A DNA stretch of 64,000 nucleotides from an uncultured Acidimicrobiaceae bacterium (GCA_947259275.1 CAMYMH010000012.1:1-64000); one strand, 5' to 3'. Counted from the first letter of the stretch, positions 16,616-26,400 are shown. Translations and numbers: made by a program. Notes: generated by a model not told the origin, from the letters alone.

Positions 16616-17206
16616 ATGCCCACGCGTCCTGCGGCAATGGTTCTGGCATTGTTGGTTGCTATCGCTGGCTGCTCGTCAGCAGGTGAGTCTGCGACGACAT
16701 CCAACCAAAAGGGCCCCTTGGGCACCGCTCCTCCCCAGCGAGTCTTCCAAAGCGACTGGCAACCTGCTAGCGATCCTGCGGCGCGCGTAGCTGCGGATGA
16801 GGGTCTTGAGCGGCACGGTGCGATCAGCCTCGTCCCTGAACATGGTGGAGACGAGACCGGATCACGTGCCAGCATTGACGTGTTTGTGGCAGCAAGCGGA
16901 TCGGTCTTCTCACTCCTGTTCGTCACGCTCGACTTCCCGGATGGCGAGGTGTCCATATCGGTGACCAGCCAGTCCAGTGCAGAGGGTGCTCCCGCCTGTG
17001 AGGAACGCATCAACAACACGACGGGGGAAGGTTCACCGACCTGGCTACCGATCCTCATCAGAGGACGAGACGGTTGCGCGGGCACTAACGACGCTGGGCT
17101 GACCTTCTTGGAGTGGGGTGAGTCCAGCTACTGGTTCCGTGTCGAGACATTCGTACCCGTCGATGCTGCACGCACACCGCTTGGCACTTGGCAGCTGGTC
17201 CCTTAA
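16616..17206 (+). CDS. Predicted lipoprotein, unknown function
   Basis: A 196-residue exported protein not recognised as any family. ATG 16616 gives a short signal peptide with lipobox IAGC; a GTG at 16598 in frame would add six residues, and neither has a strong ribosome site. After a Ser/Thr linker there is a beta-rich domain with two Cys (APACEE, RDGCAG) and a Trp/Phe-rich end. Singleton between A repeats 10 and 11, and the last plus-strand cargo gene before the recombinases. Confidence 0.68.
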   Translation: MPTRPAAMVLALLVAIAGCSSAGESATTSNQKGPLGTAPPQRVFQSDWQPASDPAARVAADEGLERHGAISLVPEHGGDETGSRASIDVFVAASGSVFSLLFVTLDFPDGEVSISVTSQSSAEGAPACEERINNTTGEGSPTWLPILIRGRDGCAGTNDAGLTFLEWGESSYWFRVETFVPVDAARTPLGTWQLVP

Positions 17207-17229
17207 CGACCGATTCAATCGCAGCCAAC

Positions 17230-17300
17230 GCATAATCACGGCCACCTCACCCTGTCTGCGCCGTTGCAGGCGCACTAGAACCGGTAGATATGCGCCATGG
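17230..17300 (+). repeat. Repeat B, copy 3
   Basis: CGCATAATCACGG at 17229, then GGCGCACTAGAACCGGTAG and ATGCGCC at 17290, 96 nt before the GTGCCG box of A copy 11. Begins about 23 nt after the stop of the preceding gene. Confidence 0.75.
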
Positions 17301-17385
17301 CCGGTGCTCGTTAGCCGAGAGACGCCAGTGACACCACAAAAGGTGTGCTCGGGTGGTCAGAGTGCTCGGAGACCCGAGCGCATCA

Positions 17386-17445
17386 GTGCCGATCCCGGAC
17401 AGTCGGCAGGATGCGTGTTATCGCCCATACCGGGTGATCGGAGCG
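17386..17445 (+). repeat. Repeat A, copy 11
   Basis: GTGCCGATCCCGG at 17386; GTGTTATCGCCCATAC at 17415 (29 nt); TGATCGG at 17435 (20 nt). It ends just before the stop of the minus-strand gene 17452-17883. Confidence 0.8.
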
Positions 17446-17451
17446 ATTCGG

Positions 17452-17883
17452 TCAGCCCGTCGTCTTTCCCGGTATCCAACGGCGGGCTGCGCGATCCAGC
17501 GCGGCCATGTCCTCGCCAGCATCGATCTGCGGGCCGGTCATCGACACCTCCCACGTGGGGACCGGGCCATCGCGAACAGTGAAGTGAAGCTGACAGTGCC
17601 CTTGCGAATCGGACGTGGCCGCGATCGAGAGGTCGTGCTCGATGGAGTGCCACCGCTTCTCACCGTCCCAACCTTTCCACGAATCGGCCAGGTCTGCGAA
17701 GAACGCGCCGAGGTTGTCCCAATCGAAGCTGAACATGAACACGGTGTGTTCGGCACGAAGTCCCTCTGCGCGAAGCTCGATCACGAAGCTTCCCTCACCG
17801 GTATATGAAGTGTCACCATCGGACCGGCTCGCGTCGCGAAAGATGGCCACTTGAGGTCCCCGACCTACCACCAACTCGTCCAT
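17452..17883 (-). CDS. DUF6228-like protein
   Basis: A 143-residue soluble protein starting at ATG 17883 (the longer frame upstream runs into the recombinase module end and is discarded). The central pattern FVIELRAEGL, LGAFFADLADSWKGWDGEKRW and AGEDMAALDRAARRW matches what I know of DUF6228 proteins, which are small actinobacterial proteins of unknown function often near polymorphic or defence loci. No signal peptide. Its stop lies against A repeat 11, and its start is only about 30 nt from the left end of the tyrosine-recombinase module, so it lacks much native promoter. Confidence 0.7.
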   Translation of the reverse strand: MDELVVGRGPQVAIFRDASRSDGDTSYTGEGSFVIELRAEGLRAEHTVFMFSFDWDNLGAFFADLADSWKGWDGEKRWHSIEHDLSIAATSDSQGHCQLHFTVRDGPVPTWEVSMTGPQIDAGEDMAALDRAARRWIPGKTTG

Positions 17884-18001
17884 TGGCCCATGCTCGCATG
17901 AGCACGCACGATGTGAGGATATGGGGGTAATCGGGGGCTTGTTTTGTCGACGGTGGGTGGGTGGTGGTGGACTTTGGGTGGTGGTCCCGTCGGGGCCGGA
18001 A

Positions 18002-19050
18002 ATGGATGCCCGCATGTTTTGGTCCCCGTGCTTGGTTCGTTGGTCGCCGTCGCGTGATCGGGTGCATATGAAGCTCGGCCACGAGTTGGTTGATTCCTAT
18101 CTCGAGTTTCTGGCTGCCCGTTGTCGTCCGAACACGGTGCTGGCGGCGGGGCATGATTTGAAGGTCTTCTTCGCCCTGGTCCCGAAAGAGCCCGCTGAGG
18201 TGAGTACGGCTGATGTGTTGGCGTTTATTACCGCGCAACGGTCGGCGGGTGATCCGAAGGTGGTCCGGTTGTCGGATGGTGAGTCGGGGTTGTCGTCGCG
18301 GACGATCCAGCGGCGGTTGTCGTCGTTGTCTAGTTTGTTCTCGTTTCTGGTGACCCGTGGTGATGTGGCAGTCAATCCGGTGCCGCGGGGGTTGTCCACC
18401 CGCCGGTCCCGGCAGCGGGGTGGGCGGGGTGTCCCGTTGATTCGCACCCCGCGAACGTTGCCGCGGGTGGCGGATCCCGCTGAGGTGGATGCGTTGTTGG
18501 GGGCGTGTCGGACCCGGCGGGACCGGGCGATGTTCGAAGCGATGGTGCTGGGTGGGTTACGCCGCTGTGAGGTGTTGGGCTCGAGGATCTGGACGCCGTT
18601 CACCGGCAGGTGTTCATCGTCGAGGGTAAAGGTGGTCATCAGCGCCGGATCCCGATCTCGGCTCGATGGTTCACAACAGTCGGTGATTATCTGCAGGCCG
18701 AACGACCCCGGGAGGTGTCCACGGATCGGGTCTTTGTGGTGTTGAAGGGCCCCCGCCGCGGCCAACCACTCTCAGATGAGGGACTCAAGCAGGTGTTCGT
18801 CTCGGCGCGGGAACGGGCGGGGCTGCGGCGGATCACCTGCCATGAGTTGCGCCACACCTGTTTCACTCGGCTGCGGGAGGCCGGCATGGAGTTGGAAGCA
18901 CTCCAAGCCCAGGCTGGGCATCGTTCGATCGAGACCACCCGCCTGTATGTGCACCTGGCGAATGAGTGGCTGGCCGAGGAGTATCACCAAGCCGCCGCCA
19001 TCATCGACGCCGATCTGTTCCTGGCTGCTGCCGAGGAGGTGGGGAAATGA
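18002..19050 (+). pseudogene. Tyrosine recombinase (first of pair), frameshifted
   Basis: The N-terminal part starting at ATG 18002 (or 18068) carries a SAM-like core-binding domain and the first catalytic Arg in GGLRRCEVLG. Near 18580 the frame is lost. The true continuation reads LEDLDAVHRQVFIVEGKGG in another frame and contains HELRHTCFTRL and GHRSIETTRLYVHL, so the H-x-x-R, H and Tyr residues are present. Compared with relatives the GLRLED turn is missing a few residues, consistent with a small deletion of 3n+1 bases. It ends at TGA 19050, overlapping the ATG of the second recombinase by 4 nt. Either dead, or needing a frameshift to be made. Confidence 0.85.
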
Positions 19051-20333
19051 CAGCCCCAGCGTTGACGACAGCCGAGTCGTCGGCGCCGGGTCGGCCCCGG
19101 CCTCGCGAGTTCGACTGGTCACAGATCGCCGAAACGGCGCCGGTGTTGGCGGCAACGATGCTGCGCTACCTCGACCAGATCAGCCTGTCGCTGCGTCCAG
19201 CCAGTGTGCAACGCACCGATGGGATGCTGCGCGGCTTCGCGGGCTGGCTCACCGCCAATCATTCCGACATCGGAGCCTTGGTTGACGTTGACCGCAGTCA
19301 TATCGAGGCGTTCAAGCAATACCTCCCGACCCGGGCAGGCAAGAGCGGCCGGCCGCCACTATCACCGCAGACGATCCGGATGACCCTCGGCACGCTGCGG
19401 ACGTTCTTTGAACGGGTTTCGGAATGGGACTACCCCGACGCCCCCCGGCGAGTGTTGATCTTCAACGGTGATCTCCCCACCCCTGATGATCCGCTCCCCA
19501 AGTTCCTCACCGACCCTGACGCGGCCAAGTTGATGCGCGCCGCCGCTGGGGCTGAACCAACTCAGCGGTTAGTGATTGAGATGCTGGCCCGTACCGGGCT
19601 ACGAGTCGGGGAACTATGCGCACTCACCAGCGACGCGGTGGTCAGAATGAACGGCCGGCATTGGCTCCGGGTCCCGATCGGGAAGCTCCACAACGACCGG
19701 TATGTGCCGCTCCATCCCCAACTAGTTGAGCTCCTCGAGATACACCGGGCTGGTCGTGGTGATGACATCGATCGGCTCATCACCTGGAAAGGCCGGCCCC
19801 TCAACCGGCATCAGATCACCCGCATCCTCAACCGGGTCGCCAAGACGGCGGGGATCGGTCACGTCCACCCCCATCAGCTGCGTCATACCCTCGCCACCCA
19901 AGCCATCAACCGGGGTATGAGCCTGGAAGCAGTCGCGGCCATGTTGGGTCACAAGACACTGCGCATGACCCTCGTGTATGCCCGAGTCGCCGACCAAACC
20001 GTCGCTGACGCCTACGACCGTGTCAGCGACCAAGTTGATGCCCTCTACACCAAACCATCCGGCCTCCGATCTGACGGGACCGGCTCGGCGGGCATGACCC
20101 AACTAGCGGTCGAATACCACCAGCGGATGCTCGGCAACGGTTACTGCAACCGGCCCACCCAACTCGACTGTCAATTCGAATCGATCTGCGAATCCTGCGC
20201 CTACTACTCGACCAACACCAGCTTCGACCCCGTCCTCCAAGCCCAACGTGACCACGCCGCCGACCGAGCCCAACACCACCGGGTTGACCTCTTCGAAATG
20301 CTCCTCAACCGCAACCAACAGGCCACCCCGTGA
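19047..20333 (+). CDS. Tyrosine recombinase (second of pair), intact
   Basis: A 428-residue XerC/D-type recombinase. It has an N-terminal core-binding domain (about 30-130) and a catalytic domain with Arg186 (TGLRVGELCAL), Lys213 (PIGKLHNDRYV), His276 and Arg279 (HQLRHTLA), His302 (LGHKTLRMT) and nucleophile Tyr311 (LVYARVAD). The tail has Cys367, Cys375, Cys381 and Cys384, a likely zinc-binding knuckle as in Tn554-type TnpB proteins. ATG 19047 overlaps the stop of the first recombinase (ATGA), so the two are translationally coupled. All catalytic residues are present, making this the candidate enzyme for the array. Confidence 0.92.
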   Translation: MTAPALTTAESSAPGRPRPREFDWSQIAETAPVLAATMLRYLDQISLSLRPASVQRTDGMLRGFAGWLTANHSDIGALVDVDRSHIEAFKQYLPTRAGKSGRPPLSPQTIRMTLGTLRTFFERVSEWDYPDAPRRVLIFNGDLPTPDDPLPKFLTDPDAAKLMRAAAGAEPTQRLVIEMLARTGLRVGELCALTSDAVVRMNGRHWLRVPIGKLHNDRYVPLHPQLVELLEIHRAGRGDDIDRLITWKGRPLNRHQITRILNRVAKTAGIGHVHPHQLRHTLATQAINRGMSLEAVAAMLGHKTLRMTLVYARVADQTVADAYDRVSDQVDALYTKPSGLRSDGTGSAGMTQLAVEYHQRMLGNGYCNRPTQLDCQFESICESCAYYSTNTSFDPVLQAQRDHAADRAQHHRVDLFEMLLNRNQQATP

Positions 20334-20384
20334 CCCTCGATTACCCCCATATCACGAAATCGTTTGACACGATTACCCCCATAA

Positions 20385-20448
20385 GTGCCGCTCTCGCGCA
20401 CTTTGGGAACTGGGCGTTATGGCGCGAGATCAGGGTGTTCTTGGGCGG
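20385..20448 (+). repeat. Repeat A, copy 12
   Basis: GTGCCGCTCTCGCGC at 20385; GCGTTATGG at 20414 (29 nt); GAGATCAGGG then TGTTCTTGGGCGG at 20436 (22 nt, subtype II). CTCGCGC at 20392 pairs with GCGCGAG at 20422. The recombinase module ends exactly at its first box. Confidence 0.82.
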
Positions 20449-20468
20449 TTGAGGCGGGCTGTCCGTCA

Positions 20469-20894
20469 TCACTCGCATCCAGGGAATTCGGGATCGGGTG
20501 TGTAGGTGACCGTGACATCCATTTCGAGGTCTGTCGCTTGAAGGGTGGTGGCATCGAGCAAGGTGACTATCAGATCGAGCGGTTCATCTGCCTGCCCCCA
20601 TGCGCTTGGCACCCGGTCGATCCCACCTGCATCGGTCCTGTCGAGATCAGTGGCTCGCCAGAATTGCCCGTTGATGGATACCAGTAGCCAATCGACTCCG
20701 CAGTGGGTATTGATTCCGTTGGCGATCCGTGATTCGCCGACCGCCAAGGAACCGTCGGCTCCCAACGGTGGGAAATCGGCACCTGAGGAGTTCGTGCAAC
20801 CCGCGACAGCAAGGGCGAGAAGTGCTGCCCCAACCACTCGTCGAGTTCGCACGCTCCCGAATCCCCACTGGCCTCGTGCTGCCGTTCTCACCAC
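20469..20894 (-). CDS. Small predicted lipoprotein
   Basis: A 141-residue exported protein of unknown function. The signal peptide has lipobox LAVAGC. ATG 20894 is taken, but a GTG at 20852 (VRTRRVVGAALL) would give a more typical lipoprotein leader. The mature part has two Cys (NTHCGVDW and the terminal PGCE) and LLVSINGQFWRATDL, a pattern seen in small immunoglobulin-like or secreted domains. Minus-strand singleton with A repeat 12 just beyond its stop. Confidence 0.68.
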   Translation of the reverse strand: MVRTAARGQWGFGSVRTRRVVGAALLALAVAGCTNSSGADFPPLGADGSLAVGESRIANGINTHCGVDWLLVSINGQFWRATDLDRTDAGGIDRVPSAWGQADEPLDLIVTLLDATTLQATDLEMDVTVTYTPDPEFPGCE

Positions 20895-20935
20895 TCAAGT
20901 GTATGAGCGCACCGCAACGTTGGCGGGTGCTGCAG

Positions 20936-21007
20936 CGCATAATGACAGTTACCTCCCCCTGTCAGCGCCGCCGAACGCGTCCTAGATCCGGCACTATCTA
21001 GCGCCCT
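20936..21007 (+). repeat. Repeat B, copy 4 (no A follows)
   Basis: GCGCATAATGACAGTTACCTC at 20935-20955, then CCTAGATCCGGCACTATCTAGCGCC to 21005. No GTGCCG/GCGATATCG pair follows in the next 60 nt before the VOC gene, so this may be the truncated right edge of the array. Confidence 0.7.
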
Positions 21008-21066
21008 ACGCGGAGACATCCAGCCTGAATCTGAGGCTGGGAAGGTTTGCGCGGGGGTGCTGAGGC

Positions 21067-21438
21067 TCACGGGCCGGGATCGGCGGTGACGTGCCACAGG
21101 ACGCCCGACGGATCCCACAGGTACAGAACTTGCATGCCCCAGTCCTCGAGCTGCGGACCCCTTGCGCGAACTCCGGGGAATTCTCCTGAGTCGACCAGCG
21201 CTTGGATCTCGGTCCACCACTCCTCGAGATCGTCCACATGCATCGCCATCATGAAGTTGTCGGCCCACTTCTTCACGTAGAAGTTCTGTAGCAGGAATCC
21301 GGTAGTGCCGCGGCCGTAATACCGCACGTCGGGATCATCGTCACCCGCCTGAAAGCCGAGGGCCTCATAGAACCGGCACGACACCCCGAAGTCCTTGGCA
21401 GGGAGGAAAGTGAGAACGCTCTTCGGATCTTCCGGCAT
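21067..21438 (-). CDS. VOC-family (glyoxalase/bleomycin-resistance-like) protein
   Basis: A 123-residue single-domain protein with the beta-alpha-beta-beta-beta pattern of the vicinal oxygen chelate fold: FLPAKDFGVSCRFYEALGF at the start, a central AMHVDDLEEWWTEI and the closing QVLYLWDPSGVLWHVTAD. Such proteins bind metals or small toxins; the ligand set here is not complete enough to name a reaction. Start ATG 21438. It follows repeat B copy 4 and could be the last cargo gene or the first chromosomal one. Confidence 0.85.
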   Translation of the reverse strand: MPEDPKSVLTFLPAKDFGVSCRFYEALGFQAGDDDPDVRYYGRGTTGFLLQNFYVKKWADNFMMAMHVDDLEEWWTEIQALVDSGEFPGVRARGPQLEDWGMQVLYLWDPSGVLWHVTADPGP

Positions 21439-21503
21439 TAAGGCCTCGGGACCACCCTATCCGAGTTGGTTTGGAATGCGATAAACGGGAGCCGCCGGCC
21501 GCT

Positions 21504-22181
21504 CTAGGCGATAGGAGCCGTAATCGCCGTGGTGTCCGATAGGTCGCGAAAGTCCGTTTGGACCGTTGCCAGCAAACCCTCGCGGTGTGACGAGTATCGA
21601 GCGGATGCCAGCCGCCCGCCGTCAATCGTAAGGGTGACGACCAAATCGGAGCCACTCTGCATGAACGCTTCGGCCGGATAGGTCGCTTCGAGCACGACGA
21701 CTTGCCCGTTCTCGGACCTCACGGCGACGGAGGTCGGTGCCCGGAAGGACCCGAGTGGTAGCGAAGTCGTGCCATCCTCCACGACCGCATCCCACGCCCC
21801 ATCGGGAGAACGCGCCCAGCGATCGGAGCCGACAGCGAGGTATTCGATCTCACCCTCGCCGGACCGGATGGTCATCTCGAATGCGCCGTCAATGGTCCGA
21901 CCGTTGACCGAGACGGCGTCTTCGCCGTTGACGATCACCCGGGACGCGAACTCGTATCCTGCCTCGTAACGCTCCAGGGCCTCTGCCAGGAGCGGGCGGG
22001 TCTCGGAAGCGGCCGGCCGCGTGACGCTGGGACGAGCGGTCAGGGTCGTAGATGGTGCCGCCGCCGGCTCAGCCGCGCTGCAGGCAGCCAGCATCAAGCC
22101 GAACGCGACGACGGCCCCGAAGCGGGGCCGTGGTCGCAAACGCGGCGGGGCGCTAGTCGTCGTCGTTGTCGTCGCTGTCAT
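21504..22181 (-). CDS. Predicted lipoprotein, LppX/LprAFG-like candidate
   Basis: A 225-residue protein. ATG 22181 overlaps the end of the upstream Asp-rich gene by 29 nt in another frame; a TTG near 22138 would avoid the overlap and still keep the signal (RFGAVVAFGLMLAAC). After the lipobox Cys comes a short linker, then a domain of paired strands with RVIVNGEDAV, GAFEMTIRSGEG and VVTLTIDGGRLASARY, like lipid-carrier lipoproteins. The assignment is tentative. Downstream of and probably co-transcribed with 22153-23262. Confidence 0.65.
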   Translation of the reverse strand: MTATTTTTTSAPPRLRPRPRFGAVVAFGLMLAACSAAEPAAAPSTTLTARPSVTRPAASETRPLLAEALERYEAGYEFASRVIVNGEDAVSVNGRTIDGAFEMTIRSGEGEIEYLAVGSDRWARSPDGAWDAVVEDGTTSLPLGSFRAPTSVAVRSENGQVVVLEATYPAEAFMQSGSDLVVTLTIDGGRLASARYSSHREGLLATVQTDFRDLSDTTAITAPIA

Positions 22182-23262
22182 GCTCCCGGCGGTCCCGGTC
22201 ATCATTGTCCTTGTGACGCTTGTCCTTGTGCCCCGACTCGCCGTCGCCATCAGCGCCGCGCTCGTGCTTGCATTTCTCGGTGGTCTTCGAGTCGACCTTG
22301 AGTTCCCAGCTGCCGTCATCCTTCTCACCAAACTTGACCCGGACCCGGGCCTTCGAGTCGTCGAAGCGGACCTCGAAGCCGTTCCCCTTGTCTTTGATGC
22401 TGAATCCGTCTGCGGCGGCGGCCTCGTCCCCGATGCTCACGGCCACCAGTTCGGCTGTGCCGCCGTCTCCGATCACGTACTCAACTCCGACCGGCGTCCC
22501 GTCACAGAGCAGGCCACTCCATTCATGAGATCCGAGGAACAGATCGATCGAGTCCTGACGCAGCCGCTGGCGATCCTTGGCCCGCAGCTCCACCTTGAGC
22601 ACCGCCGAAGGCCCATCGTCATCATCGTCATCGTCATCGTCATCGTCATCCACGTCGACCTTGATCTTGAGCACCTTGGTGAAACCCATCCAGCTGAACG
22701 TGACCTCGACCTTGGCTTCATCTTCGTCGTCGGTGTCGTCGTCGGCCTCGATGAGGGCTTCAACCCCGTCAGGCAATCCGGAGATAACCACGTCGGTCAG
22801 AAGCGGAAGGCCGGCCTCGTCATGATCGACGGTGAACATCACGGTCGTGGCTTCTTCGGCAAGATCGGGGAATAGCACGGCCGACCACTCGTGGATTCCA
22901 AGCAGATCATCGAGCCCGCCCGCCTGGACTTTGCCCGTCAGCTTGTGTTTCTTGGCCATGACCGCGAAACGGGTGCCGTCTTCGGTGAGATCGAAGCGCA
23001 TCTTGTGCGCAGTCTCGGGCTCCTCCGCGCTCCCGTCCTCTCCCAACTCCGGTTCGACGGTGGGATCGATGACGTCGACCGATGCGATATGCCCGAACTC
23101 GTCCAGCATCACATCGACGTTGAGCCCTACGCCGGGCAGGGTCAGCGAGAAGCCGCCGGTTTCAGCAATTGCCTCGGTGGTGTTGGCGGCCGCGATTCCG
23201 GGGATGGCGAGCGAACTCGCCACCATCCCACAAGTAGTTAGCCACGCCAGCCTTTTCCTCAC
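22153..23262 (-). CDS. Exported Asp-rich repeat protein
   Basis: A 369-residue exported protein with a Sec signal (about 1-26, cleaved after AAA) preceded by an AGGAAGGGG site. The mature protein holds two related units, each with a HEWSAVLF/HEWSGLLC motif preceded by a basic turn and followed by beta strands. They are joined by a run of 12 consecutive Asp encoded by GAC/GAT triplets (complement of about 22619-22654). The last 45 residues are almost entirely charged (KHERG, KDKRHKD, REHDSDDNDDD). Poly-Asp suggests calcium or mineral binding outside the cell, but that is inference. I recognise no family. Confidence 0.75.
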   Translation of the reverse strand: MRKRLAWLTTCGMVASSLAIPGIAAANTTEAIAETGGFSLTLPGVGLNVDVMLDEFGHIASVDVIDPTVEPELGEDGSAEEPETAHKMRFDLTEDGTRFAVMAKKHKLTGKVQAGGLDDLLGIHEWSAVLFPDLAEEATTVMFTVDHDEAGLPLLTDVVISGLPDGVEALIEADDDTDDEDEAKVEVTFSWMGFTKVLKIKVDVDDDDDDDDDDDDGPSAVLKVELRAKDRQRLRQDSIDLFLGSHEWSGLLCDGTPVGVEYVIGDGGTAELVAVSIGDEAAAADGFSIKDKGNGFEVRFDDSKARVRVKFGEKDDGSWELKVDSKTTEKCKHERGADGDGESGHKDKRHKDNDDRDRREHDSDDNDDD

Positions 23263-23412
23263 TTTTTCCCCTTCCTCTACTCCTCATGCTACGCACAGCG
23301 TTCGCTGCACATACACAACGTGGGCATCGACGGGAACACCAAAACCTTTAGTCGCCGGGGTCACGTGCCGGTTTCGGTTTGCGGATAGGCCAAAGCCACG
23401 TGGGGACGCCGG

Positions 23413-26400
23413 CTAGAGCAAGTGATACTCCCGAGCCAGTTCGAGCGCCGCACGCATGCCATGCTCATCATGAGCCGCTTCCACTGCCGCCGCCAGATCT
23501 GCCGGCATCGCTCGCTCCCAAGGGGAATTCAGGTAGCTGAAGTAGCGAGCTGCTTCGTCGAGGTCGCCTGCATCGACGGCAATCGACACCATCGGCCAAA
23601 CCAGCATCCAGGCGAACTCGGTGCCCAGGCCTGTGCCGCGCTCGTCTTCGAACTCCCTCCAGCTCGTGATCGCCTTTTCCGCCCACCGATGGGCAGCTGC
23701 GATGTTCCCGTCGCTCCAGGCGACCCAGCACAAAGTGGCGAGTGCGTGTCCCGAGTAGTAGGTGTCGTTGAGCGATCCGGCCACCTCGAGGCTGCTCAGG
23801 GCCGCTTGGCGGGCCTCATCCACCCTGCCAAGTCGACGGAGCGCGATGGCGTAGTAGGCGCGGGCCCGGTTTCCCAACATCACATCCCCGATTCGGTCGG
23901 CATCTCGGACCGTCAGGCCGAGTAGCCGCTCCGCGTCCTCCAACCGGTCACCCCACAGCGAGGCAAAGCCGGCCGAGAAGCGCCCCCCGGCAATCCGGCC
24001 AAGGTCGGCAGCGTCCTCAGCCAGCCGGAGTGCTCGATTCACGCGATCGATCGCTTCCGGTGGGATCGCATATCGTTGAGCCCGGAATTCCGCCATCGGA
24101 CTGGTCAGAAGGAAGTCGATCTGGTGACCCTCGGTCCCGTGTGCTTCCACTACCGGCGCAGTCTGGGCAGTGAGTGCCGGCAATTCAGCAGCCCGACCGC
24201 CGAAATAGAGGGCCGCGGCCCGTTCATTCTGGAGGTCGATCCAGCTTTGGTGAAAGTCGGACGAGTCCCTTTCGGGAGAGGCGTCGAGCGTTGCTTCGGC
24301 TTGGTCGTAGGCGGCGTGAGCCTCATCCAGATGCTGTTCGAGTCGATGGGTCTGCCCGATCAGCCGGTAGAGCCTGGCCGACTCGAGCGAACCCTGGTCA
24401 CTCAATTCGAGCGCGGCTTCCAGCTCGGCACGAGCCTCTTCGTGACGGGCCAGCCGCTCCAGCAGCTCTCCCCGCCGGACTCGAAAGCGCGAGGCTGGAC
24501 GGGCACGCTCCTCAGAAGGCAACTCTTCGACTCGTTCGAGACCTCGGTCCAGATACCCAAACGCAGCCTCCGTCAGGTAGGCGTGCATCGCCTTCTCTCC
24601 TGCCACCAGCAAGGCGTCGACGGCCTTTCTGTGATTGTGGCTTCGCTCGAAGTGATAGGCGCGCCGCTCTGCCTCCGCGGGCAGCAGTTCTAAGAACACA
24701 TCACCGGCCCGTTCGTGCAACTCGGCCCGTCGGGTCGGGAGGAGCGTCTCGTACACACCCTCCTGGGTGAGGGCGTGGGCAAACGAGTACTCCTCGATCG
24801 GTGTGAGTCGCTCCGGGTAGAGGAGGCCGGCGTTGGCGAGTACCTGAAGACTCTCGCCCACGTCGGGGTCGGCCATTGCCTCCAGAACCGGACGGGTGAA
24901 TGTACGACCGAGCACCGACGCGACCTGAGCGCAGCGGCGGACGGCGGGCTCCAGCCGGTCGACCCGGCTCATCACGACCGCCTGGACACTATCCGGCACC
25001 TCAACATCGGCCGCCCCTTCCACCGCGGTCCAGGACGGTCCCGTCCGGTACACGACGCCCTTCTGAATCAAAGAGCGGACGATCTCTTCCACGTAGAAGG
25101 GATTCCCCTCCGCCCGACTGAGTATGAGATTCTCGAGATCGGCAGGAAGGTCGTCGATGTCGAGCAGGGAAGTAATCATCTGACGCGCTTCGGTCGGGGA
25201 CAATTCGGCCAGGCGATGGGTGTCGATCAACTCGGGGCTTCCTTCGGCTATTCGTTCAACCAGCCGACCGGCCGGTGATCCGTCGCCGGGTCGGTAGGAG
25301 CCCAGCTCGAGCACGGGAAGCTTTGAGATCCGAGGGAACACTTCGGCCAGCAAATCAATCGAAAGCGCATCTGACCAGTGCAGATCATCGACGAAGATAA
25401 CCACCGGGCCCCCGCGGGCGATGGCCGCCAGATAGTCTCCCACCGCCGCAGTTGTCAAGGCCCTGCGCTGGGCGGGCGACGCATTCTCGACCCGGGGATC
25501 GGAGGGGATGCCTTCCGAAACGATGTGGAGCAGGAACGGCGCCATTTCTTCCATCCAGGTGTCGTCGAGCCGGGTTTGGGTTGAGGAACGGACCGCGTCG
25601 AGGCTGGGCTCATCACCCAGACATCGGGTCAATAGGTCCCGGATCGGACCGTAGGCGACATCCCGTGACAGCTCCGTGCACCGACCTTCGAGCCATCGGG
25701 ACCCGGAGTCGACGACCCGGCGATGAAGCTCTGCCGCCAGGCGCGACTTCCCGACGCCGGCCTCACCGACGAGGGATACAAACCGCCCACCGGCAGCCAA
25801 GGCCGCCTCCAGTTGCGCCATCTCCTTCTCCCGCCCAATCATCGGCGCCTTCAGGCCCTCGATCCCCCGCACCTTGTCGGGATGGTCCAGTAACCGATCG
25901 GCTACGTAGGCGGTCACCGGCTCATCGAAGCCTTTCAGATCCACGGTCCTCGGAGTCAGCTCGAAGGCGGCGTGCACATGATCCCTGGTGGCTTGTCCCA
26001 CCATGACCTCGCCGTCGGATGCCTTGCCCTGGAGCCGGGCAGCCAGATTCACCGCTGGGCCCATCACGGTGAGTTCCTCGTGGAGACTGGACCCCATCGG
26101 ACCGAAATACACGCGGCCCGTGTTCACGCCGACTGTGGCACCGAGGCCGATCTCCCGGGCACGCTCGCGAATGTCGAGCGCGGCGCGGACGGCACGCTCC
26201 GGGTCGTTTTCGTGGGTTTCGGGGATGCCAAACACCGCCAGTGCCCCGTCCCCCAAGAAACGGTCGATCCGGCCGCCGTACCGAATCAGGGCGTCGACCA
26301 TCGTTTCCAGGAGGCTGTTGACGAGCTGGGCTGCCTCTTCGGGATGAAGTTCCCGGGTGCGGGCCACCGAGGCTGTGAGGTCGGCGAACACGACCGTGAC

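Larger units (their letters stand above)
17913..20387 (+). mobile_element. Tyrosine-recombinase pair module with terminal inverted repeats
   Basis: The left end is GTGAGGATATGGGGG followed by TAATCGGGGG (17913-17937). The right end carries two inverted copies: CGATTACCCCCATATCAC at 20338-20355 and CGATTACCCCCATAAGTG at 20370-20387. The last GTG is also the first three bases of the GTGCCG box of A repeat 12. Inside are two overlapping recombinase genes. The layout, two tandem recombinases with 4-nt overlap and a Cys-rich tail on the second, is that of Tn554-like TnpA/TnpB pairs. Ends are inferred from the inverted repeats. Confidence 0.7.

Noticed and set aside
22615-22655. Microsatellite as possible mobile or CRISPR-like repeat
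   Set aside because: It is a simple GAC/GAT triplet run coding for Asp inside a gene.
22021-22875. Plus-strand frame of 284 codons
   Set aside because: Antisense of the Asp-rich gene; its Val/Ile runs are the reverse of the Asp run.
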